A stretch of DNA of 64,000 bases from Victivallales bacterium (lineage in GTDB: Bacteria; Verrucomicrobiota; Lentisphaeria; Oligosphaerales; Oligosphaeraceae). Where the stretch lies: assembly GCA_017417585.1 (NCBI GenBank), contig JAFPYX010000067.1, positions 43,567-107,566 of the forward strand. Direction: 5' to 3'. Position numbers and translations under genes: made by a program. The notes under the pieces were generated by a model. The model made no database searches, was not told the DNA's origin, and worked only from the letters and a program-made list of their open reading frames with translations. Every line of letters begins with the position of its first letter. Within the stretch, counting starts at the first letter, position 1. Positions 23,636 through 33,456 of the stretch are shown in pieces.

Positions 23636-24331
23636 ATGAGCGAAAAGCTGTCCAATCGTCATCGTCTTTTTGACTATCCTGCTGACCGTGTGTTGGTTGC
23701 ACCGTCCGTTTTGGCCTGCGACTGGACGCATTTTGGCGACGAGGTCCAGGCGGTTGCCTCCGCCGGGGCCGAGGTGCTTCATCTGGATGTCATGGACGGA
23801 CATTTCGTGCCGAACATTTCCTTCGGCATGGATGTGGTCAAGTCGGTAAGGGGGCTCTCCGACCAGGTTTTCGACGTGCACTTGATGATCACTGACCCGC
23901 GCAAATACATCCCGCGCTTTGTGGCCGCCGGTGCTGATCACATCACCTTCCATGTCGAGGTATGGGATGACGTGGATGAACTTATCGACCTCATCCATGC
24001 ACAAGGATGTACCGCCGGACTCTCGTTGCGGCCGGCCACGCCGATTGACGCCGTCCTGCCGTTCCTGCCGAAGTTGGACATGCTTCTGGTCATGACGGTT
24101 GAGCCTGGCTTCGGGGGGCAGTCCTTCCACGGCGAACAGCTCTCTCGCATCTTGAAATTCCGTCAGTTCATCGACCAAGCCGGACGGGACATCCGCCTGG
24201 AAGTAGATGGCGGCATAGCCGAGGACACCGCGTCGCTGGTCCGCTCCTGCGGCGCCAATGTCCTGGTAGCCGGTTCCAGTGTTTTCCGTGCCAAAGGCGA
24301 CTACCGTAACGCCATTGACTGCCTTCGATAA
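23636..24331 (+). CDS. rpe: Ribulose-phosphate 3-epimerase
   Basis: About 231 residues from the ATG at 23636, preceded by GGTGGAG; an in-frame earlier start at 23582 lies inside the terminator hairpin. The TIM-barrel enzyme interconverts ribulose and xylulose 5-phosphate in the pentose phosphate pathway. Signatures are APSVLACDWTHFGDE, HLDVMDGHFVPNISFG with metal-binding His and Asp, DVHLMITDP, MTVEPGFGGQSF and LEVDGGI with the catalytic Asp. Compared with many homologues it has a slightly longer N-terminus (MSEKLSNRHRLFDYPADR). Confidence 0.95.
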   Translation: MSEKLSNRHRLFDYPADRVLVAPSVLACDWTHFGDEVQAVASAGAEVLHLDVMDGHFVPNISFGMDVVKSVRGLSDQVFDVHLMITDPRKYIPRFVAAGADHITFHVEVWDDVDELIDLIHAQGCTAGLSLRPATPIDAVLPFLPKLDMLLVMTVEPGFGGQSFHGEQLSRILKFRQFIDQAGRDIRLEVDGGIAEDTASLVRSCGANVLVAGSSVFRAKGDYRNAIDCLR

Positions 24332-24373
24332 CCTTTTCCGATCAATACATCCAACCCATCCAAGGACATAGTC

Positions 24374-27166
24374 ATGTTCATCTCCCGTTTCAACCGCTTC
24401 TTTGAAAAGCACAGCAAAATCACCTATCTGGTGCTGTTGATTGTCATCATCGCGACCTTTGTCATCTTTGTGACTCCAGGTGATGTCTTCCGGGGTGGCA
24501 ATGCACGGGTGACCGACTTGGGCGAGATGTATGGGAAAAAGCTGAATGTCGATGACATGAAGATTGAAATGCAGAAGACCATTGTCAGCTTCTGGCTGCA
24601 GTATCCGCAGTTCTTCGGCCGCGACCTGGGGCTGAATAATGACATCTTGCTTAATGAAACGCTGGTGCGGATGCGTTTCCTTCATGCGGCCAAGGACCTG
24701 GGATTGGATAATGTGTCGGATGAGGAGGTGCGCGATGCCATCGCTTCCAACCAGGCGTTCTTTGTCGATGGCAAGTTTTCGCCCGAGACCTTCAAGAACG
24801 CCCTTGACTTTGTCAAGAACCAAGGCTTGCTTGCATCTGACTTCGACCAGGTGGTACGGGACAACATCATCATCAAACGCCTACAGGATCAAGTGACCTC
24901 CGTTGTCACGGTTACAGACGAGGAACTCGATGCGGTGCTAGCCAAATACACTCTGAAGAGCACATTGATTCCCGTGAAAAGTTCGGACGCGGAGCCGCCC
25001 GAAGCGGAAATCCAGGACTTCTTTGCGAATCGCAGGTCTGAGATCAACTTGCCCGCGACGAAGAATGCGCTGGTGGCTGTTTTTGAGTATGATGTGCTGA
25101 AGGAACGGGTAAAATCAGACAGCGGTTTTGCCGCACGGGTTACCCCTGCCGAAGAAGAGATTCAGAACTACTTCAACACCAATGGCGAACGCTTGTTCCC
25201 CGGGAAGCAACTTGCAGAGGTCTCTTCGGAGATTGCTGGTATTTTGACGGATGAGAAAGTCCGCAGCGAGGCGCGCCGGATGGCAGCAGACCTTGTTGCC
25301 AAATTCAAAGGCATGGTGGAAGGAGAGGATGCGCTTGAACGCCAGGCGCGTTTTCAGCGAGAGGCCGGTCTAGTCGGCGCTCGTGTGACTCCTTGCGTGG
25401 TTTCAACGGAAAATACCATCAATGGTCTGCCGGGCATGCAACCTAACTTGGCGGACAAAATCCGTGGACAGGACAATGTCGGCGAGACTACTGACTGGGT
25501 TGCCGGGAGCAATTATGTCGCTGTCGCATACGTGACAGAGAAAAATGACACTCCGATGCCATCGGAACTGCCGACTCTCGCTGAAAATGCATCCACAGAC
25601 ATTCTTCGGAAATATATCCGGGATATTCTCCTGCGCGAGAAGGCCTTGGAGTTCTTCCAACGCGAAATCAAGGCGCCATACGAGGATTTCTCCGTCAAAA
25701 TCAAGGCCCTTGAAGCCGACACCAGCCTTGATGCAGCCACCAAACAGCAGCAGGCCATGGCGTTGGAATCTGCTGTGGATTCACAACTCATCCTGAAATT
25801 CTTTGTTCCGCAGACCCGCGATTTTGTGCAATTGGCATTTGTGCCGAATGCCTATCGGTCAATGGTTCCAGAGTTCTCCGAAGCGGAGCTTCAAGAGGCA
25901 TACAATGCGCGGAAGGATGTCTACCAAAAGGTCAAGGTGCGTCTGGCGCGCATTTTTGTCAAAACTGCCGGTCTGGAGGGCGATGCGCTTACTGCCAAGG
26001 AGGCGCGTCTGGCGGAAATCCAGCAGAAGCTCAAGGACGGTGCGGATTTCCTCACCGTGGCCAAGGAATACAACGAAGACCCGCTGGGGCTGGAAGACCG
26101 TTCCCTGCGTGACCTGGACAGCCTGCCGGCGGCCATCCGTGCCGCAGTCACCAACCAGCCTGCCGGGCAGGTGGGTGAAGTGATCCAGGATGCGGACGGC
26201 AGCTACATTGTCAAGGTCCTGGAACGTCAGGAAAGCCGTTCTTTTGAAGAGGTCAAGGGCGAACTCCGTGAGGAGTTGATTGCCGAGGCATCCAAAAAAC
26301 TTTCGGAGGAAGACGCGGCCAAATTTGCCGCCGCGATGGCTGACCTGTGGTGGACGGAGGTGGAGAAAAATGAGCAGGCGCCTTCCGTTGCAGAACTCTT
26401 CGAGTCGCAGTCGAAGAATTATCCGTTGGCAAAACTGGAGTCGTTCACGAATGTCGAAGGCTACAATTACTCCATTCCCCAGGAGATTCTTGTGAAGGTC
26501 TTCACAGTCACAGAGAAGGCTCCAGTGTCTTCCATCATTGTCACCGGACAGGAATCCTATGTAGTGGCTTTGACGGGGATTAATCCGGAACATCTGAAAG
26601 ACCCGGATCCGACGAAGGATCCCCAGGCCTACATCACGCTGTTGTCGACGTATGCGGATGCCATGCAGATGCGCGAGGCGCTGAGGGAAGCGCAGAATAA
26701 GCGGAAGGATTTGGGCGAGGCATTGGCCGAGGGGATGGACTTCGATTCCGCCGCCGCGAAACTGAGCCTGAAGTTTGATGATCTCCCCGCAATCAGCCAG
26801 AATGACATCAACACGTCATCGGCGGTTGTCAGGTCAATTGAAAACGGGAAGCTGATTTCCCTTTCCGAGCTGGCTGCCGTTCTGCCGACGTCGAAGGCTG
26901 GCATGATTTTGGAGCCGATGCGTGCCGAGCGCCGCTTCAATCCCCAGCAATTTGGCGCGAATCCCTATATGGAGACTGTGTTGCCGGTTGGCTATCAGCT
27001 AATCTACATCGCGGGAGTGGATATGGAGGCCGCCAAGTCGGTTGATGAAGCGACCCGTGAGGCGTTGCGCAACCGGATGTTGACCATGAAAAAAAGCCAA
27101 GTGTTGAATGACTACATGGTGCAATTGGAGGCGCAGTCCAATACCCAGTTACGTGAAGCACGTTAA
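24374..27166 (+). CDS. PpiD-like membrane-anchored peptidyl-prolyl isomerase (SurA/parvulin family)
   Basis: A 930-residue protein with one N-terminal membrane helix (residues about 17-35, ITYLVLLIVIIATFVIFV) and a large periplasmic part. Residues 60-210 resemble the SurA/PpiD N-terminal chaperone domain (LVRMRFLHAAKDLGLDNVSD). A parvulin rotamase domain lies at about 520-625: VRLARIFVKTAGLEGD, DGADFLTVAKEYNEDPLG and GQVGEVIQDADGSYIVKVL. The C-terminal 300 residues contain further helical chaperone-like segments. It probably helps fold exported proteins, which fits the many secreted proteins here. It is longer than E. coli PpiD (about 620). AAGGAC precedes the ATG. Confidence 0.88.
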   Translation: MFISRFNRFFEKHSKITYLVLLIVIIATFVIFVTPGDVFRGGNARVTDLGEMYGKKLNVDDMKIEMQKTIVSFWLQYPQFFGRDLGLNNDILLNETLVRMRFLHAAKDLGLDNVSDEEVRDAIASNQAFFVDGKFSPETFKNALDFVKNQGLLASDFDQVVRDNIIIKRLQDQVTSVVTVTDEELDAVLAKYTLKSTLIPVKSSDAEPPEAEIQDFFANRRSEINLPATKNALVAVFEYDVLKERVKSDSGFAARVTPAEEEIQNYFNTNGERLFPGKQLAEVSSEIAGILTDEKVRSEARRMAADLVAKFKGMVEGEDALERQARFQREAGLVGARVTPCVVSTENTINGLPGMQPNLADKIRGQDNVGETTDWVAGSNYVAVAYVTEKNDTPMPSELPTLAENASTDILRKYIRDILLREKALEFFQREIKAPYEDFSVKIKALEADTSLDAATKQQQAMALESAVDSQLILKFFVPQTRDFVQLAFVPNAYRSMVPEFSEAELQEAYNARKDVYQKVKVRLARIFVKTAGLEGDALTAKEARLAEIQQKLKDGADFLTVAKEYNEDPLGLEDRSLRDLDSLPAAIRAAVTNQPAGQVGEVIQDADGSYIVKVLERQESRSFEEVKGELREELIAEASKKLSEEDAAKFAAAMADLWWTEVEKNEQAPSVAELFESQSKNYPLAKLESFTNVEGYNYSIPQEILVKVFTVTEKAPVSSIIVTGQESYVVALTGINPEHLKDPDPTKDPQAYITLLSTYADAMQMREALREAQNKRKDLGEALAEGMDFDSAAAKLSLKFDDLPAISQNDINTSSAVVRSIENGKLISLSELAAVLPTSKAGMILEPMRAERRFNPQQFGANPYMETVLPVGYQLIYIAGVDMEAAKSVDEATREALRNRMLTMKKSQVLNDYMVQLEAQSNTQLREAR

Positions 27167-27196
27167 TTGTCTTGATCGCCAGATCACTTCTTTTTG

Positions 27197-27236
27197 ACGC
27201 CGGTCGTCGCTTGCTTCAGCGGTGTCCGGCGTTTTT
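27197..27236 (+). terminator. Terminator-like hairpin ending four bases before the next ATG
   Basis: ACGCCGG (27197-27203) pairs with CCGGCGT (27226-27232), followed by Ts to 27236. The transporter gene starts at 27241, so its usual Shine-Dalgarno position is filled by this hairpin. Confidence 0.6.
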
Positions 27237-27240
27237 CGTC

Positions 27241-29778
27241 ATGTCAAGGCGCCTTCCGATTCTATTTGGCATTTGCTTTTTGCTGCTGGCGGCAAACCAA
27301 ACCTTCGGCCGGGGAGTGCCGTTGCGGGTGCCATATTTGCCGGATCCGCAGAACACCGGCCCGACCGTTCGTGCGCGTCTGGCGGTGCTGGAAGAGTTTC
27401 GACGTCGCTTCCCCGAGGTGGAACTGGAAGCCTTCAGCGGAATCTCCATCCCTGGTATGGAAATGGAGTCACGGCTGATGCTGGCGATCGCGGGCGGAAT
27501 GGCTCCGGATGTGTTTTCCGTGAATCTGCGCATGTCGGACACGTATATCCAGCAGGGATTACTTTATCCCCTGGATGAATTCGTCGAAGAGGATTTTCCT
27601 GGCGGTCGGGAGGAGTTTTTGGCGGCGATGCCCAAGGCGCTGTGGCCGGTTGTCGAACGGGAGGGGCCTGCGGTGGGGAATTGCCCCGCCGGGAGGCACA
27701 TCTGGTATCGTTGCGGTCCTGCGCTTACCCGCGTGCTGGCGTGGCGGAAGGACCTCTTCCAGAATGCCGGCCTGCCTCCCGACCAGCCTCCGCAGGACTG
27801 GGAGGAACTTTACAATTATGCCCGGCGGCTGACTTCCCCGGCTGACCATATTTACGGGCTGAAAATCCGCTCGGGAGTGACCGGCGCCTGGGATTTCATG
27901 GCGTTCATGGCGGCGGCGGGCGGTTCGGCGGTGGAGCAGGACGAGCAAGGCAGGTGGTATGCCGCGTTCGACACGCGGGAATGCGCCGAGGCGCTGGATT
28001 TCTTCATCCGCCTGACCACCGAGCCATGGCGGGACGGAAATCAGCAGCTTCAACGCGGATATACCTCGCTCTCCTCCGACTCCGAGGAAACCGGCGAGAT
28101 GATGGCCGATGTGGCCATGGAATTCCGCTATCTGGACGAGGAGACGATGGGCGGCTGGCTGGACCCGGCGACGATTGGCATCGCGCCGATCCCCCCGCGC
28201 ACCAAGGGGACTTCCTCGCGTCCGGAAATCAACTCCATCGTGGCGGGCATCTTCTCGGGCATCCAGGACCGGCCCAACCGCGCCGGAGAGATGGTTTCGG
28301 CGGAGGAGATCCGCCGGATGGCCTGGGAATACATCCGTTTCATGGAGTCGGACGACGCGCACAAGATTACCGCGGATATCCTGGTGGCCTCCGGTTCCGG
28401 CGCGGCCATGTCCCCGCAGTGGATGCGGAAATTCGGCTATCCGGAGTACCTGCGGCGTTTCCCGCTGGAGTTCGAACGGGTATATAACGAGTCGATTGAG
28501 CAGGGCGTCCCGGAACCCTACGGGCGAAACTGCCAGATGATTTATTACGCGCTGGGCGAGCCGGTGGATGCGGCCTCGCAGCTGGCCCGCGAGGGAAAGC
28601 TTCCCGTCGATTACGAGGAACGCATTGAATTGCTCCAGAAGCTCATGCATGAATCCGCAGAACGCACGACGGTGCAGATGCTGGCCAATATTTCCCCGGA
28701 AGAGCAGGCGCGGCGCAATCATACGGCGATTGTGGTGGCCATCGTGATTCTGGCGGCGTTGTGCCTCGCGCTTTGGATGGTCTGGCGCTTCATGGCCCCG
28801 AAGGGCGAAGGCGGCCTGGCCAGCCGCAGCAACAGCCCCCAGCGGCTCTGGATGGCCTGGGCGATCATGGTTCCCGCGCTGGTCAGCATCCTCCTGTGGG
28901 TCTATGTGCCGATGGCCTCCGGCTCGAAGATCCTTTTCCAGGACTATCACTTCGTTGGCGGTTCCCCGTGGGTGGGACTGCAGAACCTCTCCGGGGTGCT
29001 GTATGACTCCACGTGGTGGAAGTCGGTCTTCAATACCCTTCGCTATATGCTGCTGATCTTGGGGCTGGGCTTCTTCACGCCGATTATCCTGGCCATCATG
29101 CTGCAGGAGGTCTCCTGCGGGAAGCTGCTCTACCGGACGCTCTTCTATTTGCCAGGCGTGATGAGCGGACTGTGCGTGATCTACATGTGGAGGCTCTTCT
29201 ACGGCGGCGGCCCGACTGGCATCCTCAACCAGGTTGTCCAGGGCGTCTACAATTTGGCCAATGCCGTGGCGGTGCCGGTGGCGGGCTGGTTCGGGGGAGA
29301 CTTCCAGGGATTCACTTTCACGCCAATCGACTGGCTGGCCGACTCCCGCTGGGCCATGCTGGCCTGCGTGCTGCCGAGCGTCTGGGCCTCCGCAGGCCCC
29401 GGCTGCCTCATCTACCTGGCCGCCCTCAAGAGCGTGCCCGAGGAGTGCTACCAGGCCGCCTCCATCGACGGCGCGAATTTCTTCCAGAAGCTGCGCTACC
29501 TGACCTTCCCCTATCTCAAGAGCCTCATCATCCTGAATTTCGTGGGCGCGGTCATCAGCGCAGCGCAGAGCGGCGGCACCATCCTGATCCTGACCTTCGG
29601 ACGGGCCGACACCGAGGTCGCCGAACTCCACATCTTCAAGGAGGCCTACACCAACCTGCGCTTCGGCTCCGCCATCGCCATGGCGTGGCTGCTCGGGATG
29701 TTCACACTCTTCTTTACGCTTCATAACCTCAAGCGCCTCTCCCGAATGGAATTCAAGACCACTGGGGGAGAGGCATGA
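27241..29778 (+). CDS. ABC sugar transporter: solute-binding protein fused to MalF-type permease
   Basis: About 845 residues from the ATG at 27241, which opens a signal peptide (RRLPILFGICFLLLAANQTF); no Shine-Dalgarno is visible. Residues about 28-470 are a family 1 extracellular solute-binding domain (RFPEVELEAFSGISIP, MAPDVFSVNL, GVTGAWDFMAFMAAAGGSAV). A helix at about 497-517 then leads into a MalF/UgpA-type permease (about 540-840), with the EAA loop YQAASIDGANFFQKLRYLTF near 737 that contacts the ATPase. Fusion keeps the binding protein tethered to the membrane. The partner permease follows; no ATPase gene is nearby, so a shared MsmK-like ATPase is likely (inference). Substrate is probably an oligosaccharide. 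Confidence 0.9.
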   Translation: MSRRLPILFGICFLLLAANQTFGRGVPLRVPYLPDPQNTGPTVRARLAVLEEFRRRFPEVELEAFSGISIPGMEMESRLMLAIAGGMAPDVFSVNLRMSDTYIQQGLLYPLDEFVEEDFPGGREEFLAAMPKALWPVVEREGPAVGNCPAGRHIWYRCGPALTRVLAWRKDLFQNAGLPPDQPPQDWEELYNYARRLTSPADHIYGLKIRSGVTGAWDFMAFMAAAGGSAVEQDEQGRWYAAFDTRECAEALDFFIRLTTEPWRDGNQQLQRGYTSLSSDSEETGEMMADVAMEFRYLDEETMGGWLDPATIGIAPIPPRTKGTSSRPEINSIVAGIFSGIQDRPNRAGEMVSAEEIRRMAWEYIRFMESDDAHKITADILVASGSGAAMSPQWMRKFGYPEYLRRFPLEFERVYNESIEQGVPEPYGRNCQMIYYALGEPVDAASQLAREGKLPVDYEERIELLQKLMHESAERTTVQMLANISPEEQARRNHTAIVVAIVILAALCLALWMVWRFMAPKGEGGLASRSNSPQRLWMAWAIMVPALVSILLWVYVPMASGSKILFQDYHFVGGSPWVGLQNLSGVLYDSTWWKSVFNTLRYMLLILGLGFFTPIILAIMLQEVSCGKLLYRTLFYLPGVMSGLCVIYMWRLFYGGGPTGILNQVVQGVYNLANAVAVPVAGWFGGDFQGFTFTPIDWLADSRWAMLACVLPSVWASAGPGCLIYLAALKSVPEECYQAASIDGANFFQKLRYLTFPYLKSLIILNFVGAVISAAQSGGTILILTFGRADTEVAELHIFKEAYTNLRFGSAIAMAWLLGMFTLFFTLHNLKRLSRMEFKTTGGEA

Positions 29779-29798
29779 GGCAAGCCTGGGTTGGACGG

Positions 29799-29862
29799 TC
29801 CGGAAAATCCGGAAGTCCGGAAGAACCTCTAACTTTAACTCTATTAACCTTAACCTTTAAGG
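29799..29862. repeat. Short tandem repeats between the two transporter genes
   Basis: TCCGGAAG-type units (period 8) pass into TTAACCT-type units (period about 7). The final copy, CTTTAAGG, doubles as the ribosome-binding site of the next gene at 29864. Confidence 0.65.
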
Positions 29863-29863
29863 A

Positions 29864-32224
29864 ATGCCTTTGCTTTCGCCAATCGAACGCCGGAGTTGGA
29901 AGGCGCGACTGCTGGATGTGACCTTGCACACGCTGCTCATTCTGGGCAGCGCCACGATGGTCTATCCATTGCTGTTGATGCTCTCCGGCTCGGTCAAAAG
30001 TGGCACCGACTTCACGGATTTCCGGGTGGTGCCGCATTATTGGCATTCCGATACTGAGCTATATCGCAAGTTCCTAACCACGAGATATAACAGCTATATT
30101 AGCCAGGCCACCCAGAATTTCAAGACGCCACAGTTCACCATGGAGACGCTGATGCCGCCTGCGGACACCCCGGCCAGCCGTCGTCGCGCGGAAGGCCTGG
30201 CGGAGTTTTTGCAGTATGAACGCACCGTTCGGCCGCACTACTGGCATGTGATTGCCATGGCATGGGAGTCTGGAGTTGAGACCAACGGCACCCGTGACTA
30301 CCGGAAGTGGCTTCAGACACGCCCGGAGTTCCAAGGGAGGAACCATGCGGAGACGCTGGCGAATATGAATCGCATTTGCGGCACGGAATACGCCCGATGG
30401 GGCGATGTCAATGCACCGACCGAATATCTCGAATGGCATCGCGCGATTACCGACTACTCATCGCCCTACGCCCGATACCAGGAGCGTTACAAGCAACGGG
30501 ACGACGCGCCCGAGTTGCTGACCCTCTGGCCGGACCCCGAGGGGATGTTCGTCGAGGACATGCGCGAGCGTCTGGGTTCGTCCCTTGAGGCCATCAACGA
30601 ACGTCTGGGCACGAAATTCAATGCCTGGACGGACATCACACTTCCAGAGAACTCCCCCGAGGAATATCCGGGCTGGGCAGGGCAATGGGAGTATTTTATC
30701 CGGCTCCAGTTCAACCCGGATTTCGTCTATGTGGATGACGAGGCGGCAACTCCTGCCTGGCAGAAGTTTCTGCAGGAGAAATATACGGACCTGGATGAAT
30801 TGAATTATATATATCATACTGAATATAAAGAATTTAATGAGATAATTTCTCCAGTGCGTCTGCCGCCGCCGGATACTGCTGCGAATGCGGATTTCCGGGC
30901 GTTCCTGGAACTTTTCGAAGAGGAGGGCGGTTGTCCTCGCACTGCTTTGCATGTGGAAACCGTTTCCATCGACTACCGGAAATGGCTGGAACAGAAATAC
31001 CATGGCGACTTTGCCGCCTGGTGTGCCCAGGAGGGTGAGAGCCTGAAGACGTTTTCCGAGGCGGTTCTGACCTCCCGTCCGCTGGGCGAGGTCAATCTGG
31101 CAGCCACGCGTGACTGGCGTGAATTCGTGATGACAGTGCCAGCGGAATATGTCGGTCTTCAGGCGGCAGCCAGCATTCCGTATCAAGATTATCTGGCCGA
31201 GCGTTACCACGAGGACTGGGCGGCCTTGAGTACGGCATACAACTGCGAGGTTTCCAGCGTTGCGCAGATTCCCTCGTTCAGCCATTTCCCCGCCGACTCG
31301 GAGAAGTATCCGGAGGCCGTACGGGAGGACTATCGTGCGGCGCTGGCATCCGGAGTCTTCCTGCCGTATTTGCTGCTTGAGAATCCCGAGGAGCAAAGCG
31401 AGGCCTGGCAGGAGTTTCTGCGCCGGAAATACGGAACGGTCGAGGAGCTCAATGCCGCCTGGCATTTGGTGCCGACGGGCTTCGGGGAGGTGGCGACGCC
31501 AATGGCGGAGTATGAATGGCGACTTCTGCAACAGCATCGAGGCTATCTCATCCGGGAATACCTTGTGCGCAACTACCGGATGGTCTTCGATACGCTTTTC
31601 GTGAACGGGCATGCGGCCTTCAACACCGTCCTGTACTGCCTGCTGGCGGTACTGGCCGCGCTGCTGGTGAATCCCCTTTGCGCCTACGCGCTCTCGCGTT
31701 TCCGCATCCCCTTCGCGGGGCGCATCATGATATTCCTGCTGCTTCCGATGGCCTTCCCCGCGATGGTGCTGGGCATCCCGCAATTCCTGATGATCAAAAA
31801 ACTAGGCCTGCTGAATACCTTCGCCGCGCTGATTCTGCCCGGCATGGCGAGCGGATATTCGATCTTCCTGCTCAAGGGTTTCTTTGATGCGCTTCCGAAA
31901 GAACTTTTCGAGGCCGCCGAACTGGATGGCGCGAGTGAATGGACGATTTTCTGGCAGATTGCCATGAGCCTCTCCAAGCCCATCCTTTCCGTCATCGCCC
32001 TGAGTGCATTCACCGCCGCTTACGCGGACTTCATGCTCGCTTTCCTTTTATGCCAGAAAGAGTCGATGTGGACGATGATGGTCTATCTCTACCAGCTCCA
32101 GCAGCGCTCCTCCAGTGCGGTGGGCTTCGCCGCGCTGGTCGTCGCCGCCATCCCCACATTGCTGGTCTTCATCTTCTGCCAGAAGATCATCCTTCGCGGC
32201 ATTGTCGTGCCCACCGAGAAGTGA
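29864..32224 (+). CDS. ABC sugar transporter MalG-type permease with giant extracytoplasmic loop
   Basis: A 786-residue protein, nearly three times the usual 270-300. TM1 is at about residues 20-43. The five C-terminal helices and the EAA loop EAAELDGASEWTIFWQIAMS lie at about 585-780 and are ordinary MalG-type. Between them, residues about 45-580 form one large loop outside the membrane. That loop carries five or six copies of a W/Y-xx-F/W-L-xx-K/R-Y-x5-LN-xx-W/Y pattern, for example WQKFLQEKYTDLDELNYIYH (about 297), YQDYLAERYHEDWAALSTAY (440) and WQEFLRRKYGTVEELNAAWH (515). The same pattern occurs in GH42-type glycosidases, including the one at 48916. It likely docks or senses the substrate; this is inference. 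Confidence 0.88.
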   Translation: MPLLSPIERRSWKARLLDVTLHTLLILGSATMVYPLLLMLSGSVKSGTDFTDFRVVPHYWHSDTELYRKFLTTRYNSYISQATQNFKTPQFTMETLMPPADTPASRRRAEGLAEFLQYERTVRPHYWHVIAMAWESGVETNGTRDYRKWLQTRPEFQGRNHAETLANMNRICGTEYARWGDVNAPTEYLEWHRAITDYSSPYARYQERYKQRDDAPELLTLWPDPEGMFVEDMRERLGSSLEAINERLGTKFNAWTDITLPENSPEEYPGWAGQWEYFIRLQFNPDFVYVDDEAATPAWQKFLQEKYTDLDELNYIYHTEYKEFNEIISPVRLPPPDTAANADFRAFLELFEEEGGCPRTALHVETVSIDYRKWLEQKYHGDFAAWCAQEGESLKTFSEAVLTSRPLGEVNLAATRDWREFVMTVPAEYVGLQAAASIPYQDYLAERYHEDWAALSTAYNCEVSSVAQIPSFSHFPADSEKYPEAVREDYRAALASGVFLPYLLLENPEEQSEAWQEFLRRKYGTVEELNAAWHLVPTGFGEVATPMAEYEWRLLQQHRGYLIREYLVRNYRMVFDTLFVNGHAAFNTVLYCLLAVLAALLVNPLCAYALSRFRIPFAGRIMIFLLLPMAFPAMVLGIPQFLMIKKLGLLNTFAALILPGMASGYSIFLLKGFFDALPKELFEAAELDGASEWTIFWQIAMSLSKPILSVIALSAFTAAYADFMLAFLLCQKESMWTMMVYLYQLQQRSSSAVGFAALVVAAIPTLLVFIFCQKIILRGIVVPTEK

Positions 32225-32338
32225 GGGTATTTTATGCTTGCCTATAAATGCCGCGTTCGGCCAGACTGTAATCGCTAGCCGTTTTAGGGGGAATAACAAG
32301 AATCCCATTACGGCAAAAGGATTTAGCCAGGCGGATGG

Positions 32339-32367
32339 TTGACGGTTTTGGGGACGGGAGTTATATT
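32339..32367 (+). promoter_or_regulatory. Candidate promoter of the TRAP transporter operon
   Basis: TTGACG (32339-32344), 17-bp spacer, TATATT (32362-32367), about 48 bp before the dctP start. Confidence 0.5.
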
Positions 32368-32415
32368 AAAGGCTTGTCTTTTTTCCCATCCACCAATGTG
32401 TTATAGGGTAAGAAC

Positions 32416-33417
32416 ATGAAGAAACTGCGAATGTTTGCAGGTGTGTGCGTCAGCGTGGTGCTGATGCTGGCGGCTGGTTGCACGAAGGAGTCTGACAGTG
32501 GCGTGATTGAGTTGAACTATGCGAATTTCCCGCCGCCGGAGACCTTCCCGTGCGTTCAGATGGAGCGTTGGAAGGAGGAGGTCGAGAAGCGTACGGGTGG
32601 GCGCGTGAAGATCCGCACCTATCCGGGGGGGACTCTTTTGGGCGCGAAGGAGATCTATGATGGCGTGGTGGGCGGGACCGCCGACATCGGCAATTTTGCG
32701 ATGAGCTACCAGCCCGGGCGTTTCCCCGTCTCTGAGGCGGCCGACCTGCCGCATTTCTTCCCTAGCTCGAAGGTCGCCAGCATGAAACTGGCCCGAATGC
32801 TGGAACAGGAGAATCCGGAGGAATTCGCGGAGGTGAAAGTGCTTACCGCGTTCACCTGCCCGCCCGGAGTGATCATGAGTTCCAACCCTGTCGGTGATGT
32901 CACGGACCTCAAGCACGCAAGCCTGCGCAGTTCCGGCACCAGCCTGGATGCGCTGAAGTTGCTGGGGGCGGCACCCATCGCCATGCCGCAATCCGATGTG
33001 CCGGACGCACTGCATAAGGGAGTCATCAATGGCATCGTCTCCTCAGGAGAGGTGATGCAGGACATGAACTATGCGGTGTACTGCAAGTATGTCGTCGAGG
33101 CGCGTCTGCCGGTCATCAGCTTCGCGGTAGTAATGAATCGCCAGGCTTGGGAAAAGCTGCCCCCCGACATTCAGCAGATTTTCGAGGACCTCTACTATGA
33201 GCAGGCTGAATGGACCGGCGCGTATGTGGACCAGCATGTCGAGGACGCCCTGAAGTGGTCCGTCGAGACCCATGGCGTTCAGATAACCCAGGTTTCAGAG
33301 GCGGAGCTGGCCGCCGTCCGCGAGAAGCTTTCTCCGATGATGGAGGCATACATCCAGCGGGTGGTTTCGAAGGGCATCGACGGCCGGAAGTTGATTGAGT
33401 TCCTCCAGGCGGAGTAG
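32416..33417 (+). CDS. dctP: TRAP transporter solute-binding lipoprotein (DctP type)
   Basis: A 333-residue substrate-binding protein. The signal peptide ends in a lipobox, LMLAAGC at residues 17-23, so it is a lipoprotein. Features of the DctP family are GGRVKIRTYPGGTLLGAKEI, GTADIGNFAMSYQPGRFP and LRSSGTSLDALKLLGAAPIA, the last holding the conserved substrate-carboxylate-binding Arg region. Ligands are usually organic acids or acidic sugars. The operon continues with dctQ (39 bp later) and dctM. Lipoprotein anchoring is a departure from the free periplasmic form in many proteobacteria. Confidence 0.93.
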   Translation: MKKLRMFAGVCVSVVLMLAAGCTKESDSGVIELNYANFPPPETFPCVQMERWKEEVEKRTGGRVKIRTYPGGTLLGAKEIYDGVVGGTADIGNFAMSYQPGRFPVSEAADLPHFFPSSKVASMKLARMLEQENPEEFAEVKVLTAFTCPPGVIMSSNPVGDVTDLKHASLRSSGTSLDALKLLGAAPIAMPQSDVPDALHKGVINGIVSSGEVMQDMNYAVYCKYVVEARLPVISFAVVMNRQAWEKLPPDIQQIFEDLYYEQAEWTGAYVDQHVEDALKWSVETHGVQITQVSEAELAAVREKLSPMMEAYIQRVVSKGIDGRKLIEFLQAE

Positions 33418-33456
33418 CTGGTGCTTTTAATTCGTCCATAGATTACAGTTGCAAAA

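Noticed and set aside
27559..29724. 721-codon open frame antisense to the binding-protein permease
   Set aside because: Shadow of a GC-rich coding strand; Arg/His/Gly-rich with no motif.
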